From contig NZ_PYYB01000001.1 in NCBI RefSeq assembly GCF_003044185.1, forward strand, positions 2,066,978-2,130,977: 64,000 bases of DNA, given 5' to 3'. A program made the position numbers and the translations under genes. Positions 44,978 to 52,899 of this stretch are shown piece by piece; position 1 is the stretch's first letter; each line of letters begins with the position of its first letter. The notes beneath the pieces were generated by a model, which was not told the origin of the DNA, did not search any database, and saw nothing but the letters and a program-made list of their open reading frames with translations. The DNA comes from Paraconexibacter algicola. Its GTDB lineage: Bacteria > Actinomycetota > Thermoleophilia > Solirubrobacterales > Solirubrobacteraceae.

Positions 44978-45050
44978 GCCGCCGTAGCTCAGCTGGTAGA
45001 GCACTTCACTCGTAATGAAGGGGTCAGCGGTTCGAATCCGCTCGGCGGCT
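44978..45050 (+). tRNA. tRNA-Thr (anticodon CGT)
   Basis: The 73-base sequence folds as a cloverleaf. The acceptor stem GCCGCCG pairs with CGGCGGC and the discriminator is T45050. The D-arm contains AGCTCAGCTGGTAGAGC, the anticodon stem TTCA/TGAA encloses CTCGTAA with CGT at 45011-45013, and the T-arm has GGTTCGAATCC. CCA is not encoded. A possible -10 box TAGGAT lies at 44960-44965. The 3' end is the likely attachment core for the integrase encoded 73 bases downstream. Confidence 0.96.
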
Positions 45051-45122
45051 CTGGCAAGTTCGCTGCAAACCACGAGATTTGCGAGCTAGCCCCCACCCGG
45101 GACCGATGGTCGTGTCCCGGAT

Positions 45123-46283
45123 ATGTCCCGAACCTCGCCGCCGTACCGCATGGCTCGCCGCGCAGACGAGCCCCAACTCCTGCCTTTCATCGGCCCGCCG
45201 AGCGGCCACATCTTCTGCGTCCAGCGCCAGTCCGGACCGGTCTGGTTCGCGAAGTACCGCACCGGCACCGGCAGGCAGATCCAGAAGAAAATTGGGCCCG
45301 CCTGGACCCGACGCGGGACCCCACCGGCGGGATACGTGAACCAAGCCGGCGCGCAACGCTGGCTCGAGGCCACGCTCGAGCAGATTCGCGTCCGGACGCT
45401 GCCGCCGCTGGCCGGGACACCTGCGCGGTTCGAGACCGCGGCGGCGGAGTGGCTGCGCCACATCGAGCACGACCGCCGCCGCAAGCCGACGACGATCCGC
45501 GGGTATCGGATGGCGCTGGACACGCACCTGCTTCCGCGGTTCGGCGGGCTGCTGCTGACCGAGATCACGACGGAGGAGATCGAGCGGTGGGTCGCCGGCC
45601 TGGACCGCACCGCGGCGACGAGGGTGAAGCTGATCGTCTGCCTCAGCGGTATCTACCACCGCGCCCGCCGGGTCTGGGGTATCACCTACGACCCCGTCGA
45701 CGACGTCCAGCGCCCGCCGCTGAAGCCGACCTACGACCTGCTCGTCTATTCCACCGACGATATCCACCGGCTCGTCGCGGCGGCAGCGAGCCAGCGCGAC
45801 GCCGCGATCTACCTCACCGCGGCCTTCACCGGTCTGCGGATGGGCGAGTTGCTCGCGCTCGAGTGGCGGGACGTGGACTTCGATCGGTGTGTCGTTCGCG
45901 TGCGCGGGTCGTGGTCGGGTACTGAGCTCACCGTCCCGAAGTCGGGGAAGGTCCGCTCCGTCCCCCTCGCGACGCAGGTCGCCGGGGCATTGGCGAGCCT
46001 CGCTTGCGACGAGCGGACCGGGCTCGTCTTCCCAGGGCGCAACGGACATCTCGATCGTCGCGCGCTACGCCGCCGCTTCCACCTCGCCCAGGAAGCCGCC
46101 GGCCTACGCCGCTTGCGATTCCACGACCTGCGCCACTCGTTCGCGACCACGATGGTCGGCCACACCAGCATCGTCCGCGTGCAGGAATGGATGGGCCACA
46201 GCGACCTCCACAGCACCCTGCGCTACCTCCACTACACCCCGCGGAGCGATGACGCACATCTCGTTGCGCGCGCATTCTCCTAG
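45123..46283 (+). CDS. Tyrosine recombinase (phage/ICE-type integrase)
   Basis: The 386-residue integrase has all catalytic residues: R239 in TGLRMGELLAL, K276 in KSGKVRSVP, H334 and R337 in HDLRHSF, H359 in GHSD and Y368 in STLRYLHY. An N-terminal SAM-like core-binding domain spans about residues 98-190 (TIRGYRMALDTHLLPRFGG). ATG 45123 lies between two TGTCCCG direct repeats near the tRNA end; ATG 45150 is possible. Its position just after tRNA-Thr in the same direction is the standard arrangement for an element integrated into the tRNA 3' end. Confidence 0.93.
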   Translation: MSRTSPPYRMARRADEPQLLPFIGPPSGHIFCVQRQSGPVWFAKYRTGTGRQIQKKIGPAWTRRGTPPAGYVNQAGAQRWLEATLEQIRVRTLPPLAGTPARFETAAAEWLRHIEHDRRRKPTTIRGYRMALDTHLLPRFGGLLLTEITTEEIERWVAGLDRTAATRVKLIVCLSGIYHRARRVWGITYDPVDDVQRPPLKPTYDLLVYSTDDIHRLVAAAASQRDAAIYLTAAFTGLRMGELLALEWRDVDFDRCVVRVRGSWSGTELTVPKSGKVRSVPLATQVAGALASLACDERTGLVFPGRNGHLDRRALRRRFHLAQEAAGLRRLRFHDLRHSFATTMVGHTSIVRVQEWMGHSDLHSTLRYLHYTPRSDDAHLVARAFS

Positions 46284-46307
46284 CGCCTGTCGCCTCGGGC
46301 GCGGAAC

Positions 46308-46338
46308 GATCTGCCGGTGCCCTCGGCGTCGGCAGATC
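46308..46338. terminator. Inverted repeat after the integrase gene
   Basis: GATCTGCCG (46308-46316) and CGGCAGATC (46330-46338) are perfect 9-base arms with a 13-base loop, 24 bases after the integrase stop. There is no T-run. It could end integrase transcription or serve as a recombinase-related site. The rest of 46284-46483 shows no gene. Confidence 0.5.
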
Positions 46339-46483
46339 TGGAGGCTCCACTGACGCTCGGACACGGCACACGGCTGCCCTAATGCCCGCCGGCAACTCCA
46401 CACTCGCGGCCGCAGCGTTGCACGAAGTCCTGCTAACGCCCGTCAGAGCAGACCGATGTGACGCGCGCGAGGAGTGTGATGGT

Positions 46484-47659
46484 TCAGCCGCACGGTTCGA
46501 CGGCCGCGAACGCGTCGAGGTCCGTTACGGTGATGCCGATGCGGCGGAGCATCTCGCCGGAGACCTCGCGCGGCTGCATGTCTGACGGCATCCGCTTCGG
46601 CGGGCTGTAGGTCGGCGCCCAGAAGGCGAGTGCGCCCCAAGTCTGCTCGCGGTAGCGCTTGAACGTCTCGTCGGTCGAGAGCGCGTGGCCGCCGCGGCGC
46701 GCGAGCTCCTCGGCGTAGAGCGCGACGAGGTCGTGCTCCCACGCGCGCCGGTCATCCGGCAGAAGCGTCGTCGAGAGCGCGTACGCGAGGTCGCGTGCGC
46801 CGTCACCGCCGACGACCGCCTGCCAGTCGCAGAGCCCGAGGGCGCCGTTGGACGCCCGGTACCAGTTGCCCAGGTGGACGTCGTTGTGAAGCGCGGTGAG
46901 CGGTCGGTCGGCGTGCCGCGCGATCGATGTCGTCACCGCCCGCCACGTCCGCTTCGGATCGGCGCGCAGTTCGGCCGGCAGGAGATCGCCGCACTCACGC
47001 AGGCAGCGCGTGAAGGCCTCCTCGATGTTCGCGAGGGCGAAGGCGTCCTTCCAGAGGTCGACGTAGCTCTTGATCCCGGCGGAGATCGGTCGGTGCGCGA
47101 ACGTGCCGTGGAGCGTGGCGAGCGTGCGGACGAGGCTTTCGGCCTCCGGCCGGTACAGCGCGTCGGCGGGGCCGAGGAACGTGGCGCCACGAGTCGCGAC
47201 GAGGTCCTCGAGCACGAGGGCGCTGGCCATCCGGCGCGTGTCGAGCGCAGCGTGGTAGCAGTGGGGAGCCTCGAGGTCGAGGTGCTCGCGCATGTCGAGG
47301 TAGAAGCGTGCCTCGGCTGGGCCGGTGATCGCCTGCGTGATCCGCTGCAGCAGTGACGGGTTCGACTTCGTGAAGACCGTCTCCGGTAGCCCCGCGGCGG
47401 CGCCTTCGTAGTGCAGGCGCAGGCGCCGCCGGCTGGTTGTCCCGGAGTGTCCGTCGAGCGGCTCGACGTCCACCACTCGAACGTCCGGGCGACCCTCGCA
47501 GATCGCGGCGGTCAGCCAGGCGGGTGTCAGGTCCTCGACGTGGGTCGGGACGCGAGCGGGGTCGTCGCTCCGCACCGCCCGGAGCCGCTCGACGGTGTGC
47601 AGCGCCGCCAACCGCGTGACCGTCCCGGCCGCGCGAGCGCGAGTCGCCAAGGCGCTCAC
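46484..47659 (-). CDS. APH-fold phosphotransferase (ecdysteroid-kinase-like)
   Basis: The 391-residue protein has the aminoglycoside-phosphotransferase/choline-kinase fold. ALHNDVHLGNW is the catalytic loop (Brenner-type HxDxxxxN), GLCDWQAVVGGDGARDLAY carries the metal-binding aspartate, and FTKSNPS lies in the N-lobe. Such kinases act on small molecules, sterols or macrolides; the substrate here is unknown. The start is GTG 47659, overlapping the stop of the AveC-like gene by 4 bases, so the two are co-translated. No acyl-CoA dehydrogenase, a frequent neighbour of this group, is present. Confidence 0.82.
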   Translation of the reverse strand: MSALATRARAAGTVTRLAALHTVERLRAVRSDDPARVPTHVEDLTPAWLTAAICEGRPDVRVVDVEPLDGHSGTTSRRRLRLHYEGAAAGLPETVFTKSNPSLLQRITQAITGPAEARFYLDMREHLDLEAPHCYHAALDTRRMASALVLEDLVATRGATFLGPADALYRPEAESLVRTLATLHGTFAHRPISAGIKSYVDLWKDAFALANIEEAFTRCLRECGDLLPAELRADPKRTWRAVTTSIARHADRPLTALHNDVHLGNWYRASNGALGLCDWQAVVGGDGARDLAYALSTTLLPDDRRAWEHDLVALYAEELARRGGHALSTDETFKRYREQTWGALAFWAPTYSPPKRMPSDMQPREVSGEMLRRIGITVTDLDAFAAVEPCG

Positions 47660-48453
47660 TCGGTATCGGTCGTCGCTGTGGTCGCGGCCCGGTGGTCGAA
47701 GGTGAAGCGCAACATCGCGAGCGGGATCAGCGCGTTCATGGCGGCGGCGATCAGTCCGAGTGGGAGGAACACGGCAGTCGGCCATTCGGCGTGCAGCGCG
47801 AGGTAGGCCGGCCAGGTGCAAAGCAGCGCCACGGCGTAGTAGCAGCCGGGGATCACGGGGAGGAACAGGAGTGACCGCCAGCCCCTCAGGTACGGGGCGG
47901 CGAGGGTGAAGATCGACGCCATGAAGACGTAGAGGAAGCAGTTCTGGACCGCGCTGGTGAGGGGCAGGCCGAAGATGCGGGTGGGGTTGTCGCCGTAGTA
48001 GTGGAAGACGTCGGCCTGGATGGCCATGATCTCGAGCGGCCAGTCGATGACGCCGGCGACGACGGCGACGACGACGATGTCCCGGTAGGACCGCCCGTTG
48101 ACGATCATCCGGTGGATGAACCAGGTGAAGAGCGAGAACATCGCTCCGATGCCGAGGGCGCTCACGGGGATGACGCGGCCGGCGAGTGTGAAGAGCTCGG
48201 CGGGTGCGTCGTCGGCGTACTGGAAGCCGAGAATCTGGTCGATGAACGGCTCGTTGGGCAGCCAGATGGTGGCGCTGACGAGCAGGAGGATCGGGAGGTG
48301 CGAGCGCAGTGTCACGGCCTCGCGGATCGCGATGATCACCGAGGCCGCCACCATCACGAACGTCGCGCCGGCGAAGATCCAGAAGACCGTGTCGTTGGAC
48401 CCGGTGAGCGGGCCGGCGGGGTCGAGGAATCCGGAAGACGTACTGAGCATCAC
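47656..48453 (-). CDS. AveC-like polytopic membrane protein A
   Basis: The 265-residue protein has about seven hydrophobic helices. Its best marker is FHYYGDNPTRIFGLPL, followed by VQN, then YLRGW. The same order and residues recur in the protein at 49852-50715, so the two are paralogs. The pattern recalls AveC-like spirocyclase-family membrane proteins (Pfam AveC_like), but that assignment is from memory and not secure. The polar residues in the helices suggest a membrane enzyme. It overlaps genes on both sides by 4 bases or less: TetR upstream, phosphotransferase downstream. The start is GTG 48453 or ATG 48450. Confidence 0.7.
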   Translation of the reverse strand: MMLSTSSGFLDPAGPLTGSNDTVFWIFAGATFVMVAASVIIAIREAVTLRSHLPILLLVSATIWLPNEPFIDQILGFQYADDAPAELFTLAGRVIPVSALGIGAMFSLFTWFIHRMIVNGRSYRDIVVVAVVAGVIDWPLEIMAIQADVFHYYGDNPTRIFGLPLTSAVQNCFLYVFMASIFTLAAPYLRGWRSLLFLPVIPGCYYAVALLCTWPAYLALHAEWPTAVFLPLGLIAAAMNALIPLAMLRFTFDHRAATTATTDTE

Positions 48454-49094
48454 GCGGCCTCGAACGCGGCCCGCACCACAGTGTCGGCGAGCTGGTCGAC
48501 CGTTGCTTCGGTCGGCGCGCCGAAGGCGCCCCGCGGGGTGAGGAAGAACGACCAGCTGAGCCGGACGACAACCTCGGACTTGCGTCGTGCGACCTCGGCG
48601 CCGAGCGTCTCGCCCGGATCGATGAACTCGGTGACGATGTCCGTGAGGGTCGAGAGCATCGAGGTGCCCTCGGTCGTCAGATACGGCACGACGGCTGAGG
48701 GCTCGTGCTCGAGGAGCTCCGAGACGAGCGGATGGCGGTGGGCCGTCACCAGCCCGACCGAGAACGCGGCGACGGCCCGGTCGGCGGGGTCGGTCACCCC
48801 GGCCGTCGAGCGCTCGAGCGTCGCGTAGAAGCGGAGGACCTCGCGCACGAGGATCCGCTGCAGCAGCTCGTCCTTGCCACCGAGCTTGCGGTAGGCGGTC
48901 GGCCGGGAGACGCCGGCCTTGCGGGCGATGTCGGCGAGCGAGGTCCGGGCGACGCCGTAGCGGACGAGCTCCTCGACGGCGACGTCCAGCAGGCGGTCGA
49001 GGTCGGGGTCGGCCGCGTCCGGGGCGGGGATCTCGTCGCCGACGAGCCGCAGGAGGGCCGGCGTCGGGACCGGGTAAAGAGGATCCGAATGCAT
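48450..49094 (-). CDS. TetR-family regulator of the AveC-like/phosphotransferase operon
   Basis: The 214-residue protein has a TetR helix-turn-helix (VARTSLADIARKAGVSRPTA, then YRKLGGKDELL) and a C-terminal ligand domain. It is the first gene of a three-gene operon. A nested inverted repeat (49095-49126) touches its start codon and covers the predicted -10 box, so it very likely represses itself and the two genes downstream. The operator leaves almost no 5' leader. It is less similar to the other two TetR proteins of the island than they are to each other. Confidence 0.88.
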   Translation of the reverse strand: MHSDPLYPVPTPALLRLVGDEIPAPDAADPDLDRLLDVAVEELVRYGVARTSLADIARKAGVSRPTAYRKLGGKDELLQRILVREVLRFYATLERSTAGVTDPADRAVAAFSVGLVTAHRHPLVSELLEHEPSAVVPYLTTEGTSMLSTLTDIVTEFIDPGETLGAEVARRKSEVVVRLSWSFFLTPRGAFGAPTEATVDQLADTVVRAAFEAA

Positions 49095-49134
49095 GAGACG
49101 ACGAGACGATAACGTCTCAACGTCTCACTGGCAA
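49095..49134 (-). promoter_or_regulatory. Promoter with nested operator, near-leaderless
   Basis: On the minus strand TTGCCA (49134-49129) is followed by 17 bases and TATCGT (49111-49106), 11 bases before the start codon. The segment 49095-49126 reads GAGACG-AC-GAGACG on one side and CGTCTC-AA-CGTCTC on the other, around ATAA, giving two stacked inverted repeats over the -10 box. Confidence 0.6.
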
Positions 49135-49135
49135 G

Positions 49136-49765
49136 TCAGCGTGCCGGAGCCTTGGCGGGGTTGCCCGCGGCGAGCAGGAAGCCGGAGGCGATCGCGATCG
49201 CCTCGCCCCGTTCGAGCTCGAGGTCGCCCACCTGCCAGGCCACCAGCAGGTCGGCGAGGCCGCCGACGGCCGCGAGTGCGCGCGCTCTGATCTCGGTCGG
49301 GGTCGCGCCGTCGATCTCCCAGAAGACCGCAGCGTGCTCCTCGAAGGCGACCGCGAGCCGGTGTGCGGTGGCCGCGCGGCCTCGCATGACGGTCTCGTCG
49401 GTCCGAAAGTCGCGGGCGACCAGGCTCAGCCGTTCGTCGTCGAGCATCAGCTCGACCAGCTTGGTGACGACGGTCCGTGCGCGGCTCTCCGGGGTATTGG
49501 CCTCCAGGGCGGCCTCGATGATCGCCGTCACCCCGCTCTGTGCAATGCCGGCGAAGATCGCGTCCAGGAGCGTCGTTCGATCCTTGAAGGACTCATAGAA
49601 GTACCGCTCGCTGAGGCCGGCGGCCTGGCAGACGCCGGTCACCGTGAGCTTGGCCGCGCCGCGGTCGAGAACGATGTCGAGCCCGGCTGACAGGAGTCGC
49701 TCTCGACGTTCCGCCTTGCGTTCCTCGCCGCTCTTGCCGCCATACCGGCGCTGCTTGGTCGTCAC
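49136..49765 (-). CDS. TetR-family regulator
   Basis: The 209-residue protein has AKLTVTGVCQAAGLSERYFY as its helix-turn-helix, closely similar to the TetR at 52108-52716 (TVTGVC.AA.L..RYFYE in both). The start is GTG 49765; the frame is open further upstream without similarity. It is divergent from the AveC-like/P450 operon across 86 bases and probably controls it. The shared recognition helix suggests that both regulators bind similar operators. Confidence 0.88.
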   Translation of the reverse strand: MTTKQRRYGGKSGEERKAERRERLLSAGLDIVLDRGAAKLTVTGVCQAAGLSERYFYESFKDRTTLLDAIFAGIAQSGVTAIIEAALEANTPESRARTVVTKLVELMLDDERLSLVARDFRTDETVMRGRAATAHRLAVAFEEHAAVFWEIDGATPTEIRARALAAVGGLADLLVAWQVGDLELERGEAIAIASGFLLAAGNPAKAPAR

Positions 49766-49793
49766 CGTGCGGAGTCTCGCAGGCAGGCTTGGT

Positions 49794-49840
49794 ATCTGAC
49801 AAGAGGCTTTCTTGACATCTGAAAAGGTCCCTGTCAGTCT
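49794..49840 (+). promoter_or_regulatory. Control region of the AveC-like/P450 operon
   Basis: A perfect -35 box TTGACA (49812-49817) lies 40 bases before the start codon; a weak -10 (CAGTCT, 49835-49840) is 17 bases further. Direct repeats ATCTGACAAG (49794-49803) and ATCTGAAAAG (49817-49826) flank the -35 box and are candidate TetR sites. Confidence 0.45.
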
Positions 49841-49851
49841 CGCGCCTCGCC

Positions 49852-50715
49852 ATGAGCTCAGACATTGATCGCGGAGTCCAGCTGCCGGGCGAGGACCAGA
49901 TCCCGCTGGCACCCGTGCTGTCCTCCAACGACACCGGCGCCCTGCTCATCGTGATCCTGCTCTACGTCGGATTCGCCACCGTCGTGATCTGGGCGCTCTA
50001 CAAGTGGTTCCGCCACCGCGAGGTCCTGCCCTGCGTCCTGCTCGTCGCCGGCGTCATCGCCGCGAACATCGAGCCGCTCGGCGACCACGTCGGGCTGATC
50101 GTCTACGCCCCCGACATCCACTGGTTCGACTACTGGCTGATGGGACGTCAGATGCCGTCCTTCATCCTCGTCGCCGAGTGCTCCTACGTCGCCTTCGGCT
50201 GCTACTACGCCTACCGACTCATCGAGCAGGGCGCGTCCTTCGCGCGACTCACGTTTATCTCCGCCGTGCTCGTCGGGATCCCCGAGATCATCGTCGAGGT
50301 CCTCTGGCACGAGTGGGGGATCATCCGCTACTACGGCGACAACGCGACCCGGATCTTCGGGATCCCGCTCTACTCGATCGTCCAGAACTCGACGCTGCTG
50401 CCGTTCTACGGCGTCGTCACCTGGCTCGGGGCCACCTATCTGAAGGGCTGGAACATCCTCTGGCTCTGGCTGGCCATCCCCACCGCGACCATCGGCTACG
50501 TCGTCGGCGTCTCCTGGCCCGTGTACATCACGATCCAGTCCTCCGCGCCCGCGCTCGTGACCTGGGCGGCCGCGATCGTCGTGATGGTCACCTCCGTCGC
50601 TGTCACCTACGCCGCCCTGCAGTACCCCGAGATCCGCGAGCGCCGCGAACGCGCCGCCCGCGGGTCAGATCCGGGCATCCCCGATATGCCGGTCGCCGTC
50701 GCGGCCGGTGCCTGA
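49852..50715 (+). CDS. AveC-like polytopic membrane protein B
   Basis: The 287-residue paralog of the protein at 47656-48453 shares SNDT before the first helix, an EP..D motif in helix 2-3, a GR..P segment, RYYGDNATRIFGIPL with VQN after it, and YLKGW. It has about seven membrane helices and a charged cytoplasmic tail (YPEIRERRERAARG). It is the first gene of a two-gene operon with the P450, 15 bases apart, and is divergent from a TetR gene. A membrane enzyme or cyclase acting with the P450 is plausible; the substrate is unknown. Confidence 0.7.
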   Translation: MSSDIDRGVQLPGEDQIPLAPVLSSNDTGALLIVILLYVGFATVVIWALYKWFRHREVLPCVLLVAGVIAANIEPLGDHVGLIVYAPDIHWFDYWLMGRQMPSFILVAECSYVAFGCYYAYRLIEQGASFARLTFISAVLVGIPEIIVEVLWHEWGIIRYYGDNATRIFGIPLYSIVQNSTLLPFYGVVTWLGATYLKGWNILWLWLAIPTATIGYVVGVSWPVYITIQSSAPALVTWAAAIVVMVTSVAVTYAALQYPEIRERRERAARGSDPGIPDMPVAVAAGA

Positions 50716-50730
50716 GCAGAGGAGACCACC

Positions 50731-52122
50731 ATGGCGACCTCGATCACCACCGACGCGACCATCTCCGCACCGCTTCCGCCCGGGCCCAGCGGTCCGGCCG
50801 CGGTGTCCGCCCTCGCGCGGCTCGGCCGCGACCCGTGGTTCGAGCCGATCCGGCTGCTCGAGGAGTACGGCGACGTCGTCCGCGTCCCCATGCCGTTCAC
50901 CGAGCTGATCCTGCTCGGCCACCGCGACCACATCGCGCACGTGAACCTCAAGGCCGCCGCGAAGTACCAGCGCGCGCCGATGGTCACCGAGACCATGCGC
51001 GCCCAAGGCTCCCCGCACCACGCGTCGTGGTTCGACCACGACGACGACGAGTGGGCCCGCGGCCGCGAGCTGCTGCAGCCCCACTTCACGCAGAAGGCGC
51101 TCGCCGCGCTTGGCGAGCTGTTCACCGAAGCCGTGATCGAGCACGTCGACGCGTGGGGTCACGCGGCCGACAGCGGGGAGACGCTCGACCTCGTCGAGCC
51201 GCTGAAGGAGCTCGCGCTGGCCGTGCTCTACAACGCGATGTTCTCCCGGCGCATCGCCCACGACGAGATGCCCGAGCTGCTGCACCACCTCGACGAGCGC
51301 ATGCTCGCCACGACGGTGCGCACCGGGATGTTCGCGATGCCCGACCGGGTCCCGCGACCGTTCTCCCGCCGGGGCGCCCGGTCTGACGCCTGGCTGGACG
51401 ACTACCTACGCGGCATCGTCGACGAGCGCCGCCGCAACCCGGTGGAGACGACGGACCTCCTGAACGTCCTGCTCGGCGCGGAGTACGCCGATGGCACGCC
51501 GCTCGAGGACCACAAGCTGCGCACCGAGATGCTGTTCCTCGTCATCGGTGGCCACGAGACGACCGCGGCGGCGCTCGCCTGGACGTTTGCGTTCCTCGGA
51601 TCCCGCCCGGACCTCCAGGCTCGCGCCCGCGACGAGGTCGACCGACTGGACGGCCGCCGGCTCGGGCCGGCCGACCTCGCCGAGCTGCCGTTCATCACGG
51701 CCTGCTTCGACGAGGCCCAGCGGCTACAAGGCTCACTCGTCGTCAACCCCAAGCGCGCGCTCGTCGACGACGAGATCGGCGGGTACCGCATCCCCGCCGG
51801 GGCGACCGTCCTGCATTCGAACATCGCGCTGCACCGCGACCGCCGATTCTGGGGTGCCGACGCGGACAGCTACCGGCCCGACCGCTGGCTCGACGGCGAC
51901 ATCGACAACGGGGCCTTTCAGTCCTTCGGTCGCGGTCGCCGCATGTGCATGGGCAAGCGCTTCGCCTACATCGAAGCCGCCTTGACGATCGGCTCCGCGC
52001 TCCAGCGGTACACGTTCACCACGCCCGTCGGCTGGCAGCCGCGCCACGAGTACCGGATGTCGATGACCGTCAAGGGCGGCGTGCCGCTGAGCCTTCGGCG
52101 CCGTGCGTCAGGACAGGACTGA
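50731..52122 (+). CDS. Cytochrome P450 monooxygenase
   Basis: The 463-residue soluble P450 has the oxygen-activating helix I motif GGHETT (residues 273-278), the ExxR pair E328/R331 in DEAQRL, PDRWLDG before the heme loop, and FGRGRRMCMGKRFA with the heme-ligand C406. The overall pattern is nearer to CYP4/CYP102-like fatty-acid or terpenoid hydroxylases than to typical short actinobacterial P450s. It lacks an N-terminal anchor and has no ferredoxin gene nearby. A GAGG ribosome-binding site precedes ATG 50731. Its last 15 bases overlap the convergent TetR gene. Confidence 0.95.
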   Translation: MATSITTDATISAPLPPGPSGPAAVSALARLGRDPWFEPIRLLEEYGDVVRVPMPFTELILLGHRDHIAHVNLKAAAKYQRAPMVTETMRAQGSPHHASWFDHDDDEWARGRELLQPHFTQKALAALGELFTEAVIEHVDAWGHAADSGETLDLVEPLKELALAVLYNAMFSRRIAHDEMPELLHHLDERMLATTVRTGMFAMPDRVPRPFSRRGARSDAWLDDYLRGIVDERRRNPVETTDLLNVLLGAEYADGTPLEDHKLRTEMLFLVIGGHETTAAALAWTFAFLGSRPDLQARARDEVDRLDGRRLGPADLAELPFITACFDEAQRLQGSLVVNPKRALVDDEIGGYRIPAGATVLHSNIALHRDRRFWGADADSYRPDRWLDGDIDNGAFQSFGRGRRMCMGKRFAYIEAALTIGSALQRYTFTTPVGWQPRHEYRMSMTVKGGVPLSLRRRASGQD

Positions 52123-52716
52123 CTCGCCCGTGAACACGGCGAACCGCGCACCGAGGCGGACGACATCGTCGCGCTCCAGCTTCGAGCGCCCGTCCGCCCA
52201 GTCGGCGATGAGATGCAGAATGCCCCCGGTCGTCAGCGTCGCGGCGAGCGGGACGCGAGCATGACCCGCCTTACCCGGCCAGAGCGCCTCGGGGTTCTCG
52301 GCCAGCAACTCGGTCATCCGCTCCGCCACGACCGCACGCATCCGCAGGACGACCTCGTCGTGGTCCCGCGCCATCTGCAGGCGGCGGGGGTCGGCGTCGA
52401 TGGCCCCGAGCAGGGCATGCACCGCGGCGCGGGCTCGCTCCTCGGCGGTACCGTCCTGCTCCGTCGCCGCCGTGATGATCTGGGTGCTGACGGCCTCCGC
52501 CTGCTCGCGGACGATCGCCGTCAGCAGCGCGTCGCGATTGTCGAAGTGCTCGTAGAAGTACCGGGATGTGAGCTTCGCGGCAGCACAGACGCCGGTCACG
52601 GTGAGGGCCTCAGGGCCCTTCTCGGACAGCAGGGTGAAGCCGGCCTCGATCAGCCGGCGACGGCGCTGGCGCTGACGTTCCTCGACGGCCACGCCAGCGT
52701 AGGTGCGAGAAGGCAC
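52108..52716 (-). CDS. TetR-family regulator
   Basis: The 202-residue protein has the TetR motif ALTVTGVCAAAKLTSRYFYE, nearly the same as in the regulator at 49136. The basic run RQRQRRRRL lies just before it. It ends inside the P450 gene and its start faces the mce operon across 180 bases, so it may repress that operon. A palindrome over the mce -10 box is the obvious target. Confidence 0.88.
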   Translation of the reverse strand: MPSRTYAGVAVEERQRQRRRRLIEAGFTLLSEKGPEALTVTGVCAAAKLTSRYFYEHFDNRDALLTAIVREQAEAVSTQIITAATEQDGTAEERARAAVHALLGAIDADPRRLQMARDHDEVVLRMRAVVAERMTELLAENPEALWPGKAGHARVPLAATLTTGGILHLIADWADGRSKLERDDVVRLGARFAVFTGESVLS

Positions 52717-52859
52717 CTGGTCAGTGTCGCAGGCCGCGGGGCGGCATCGAATCCGGGCGCATGTCCTGCGCGCGCAAGTCGTCGCGCCCGTCCAGCTCGC
52801 CTGACAGCTTGCGTACCGGGGTGCCAGAGCGGGCTCGAAAGGTGTCGCTCAGCACCGCC

Positions 52860-52899
52860 TTGCGTTCCGGCTTCAAATCAGACTAGGCTCTAGTCAGTG
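52860..52899 (+). promoter_or_regulatory. Promoter and palindromic operator of the mce operon
   Basis: TTGCGT (52860-52865), 18 bases, then TAGGCT (52884-52889) form a plausible promoter. The -10 box lies inside the palindrome GACTAG-GCT-CTAGTC (52881-52895). The GTG start codon at 52897 is only 7 bases after the -10 box, so the mRNA should be leaderless. The remaining 52717-52859 shows no gene. Confidence 0.5.

Noticed and set aside
44978-45050. The nearby tRNA as an amber suppressor for the kup stop
   Set aside because: Its anticodon is CGT (threonine ACG), not CTA; no suppressor tRNA is visible in the window.
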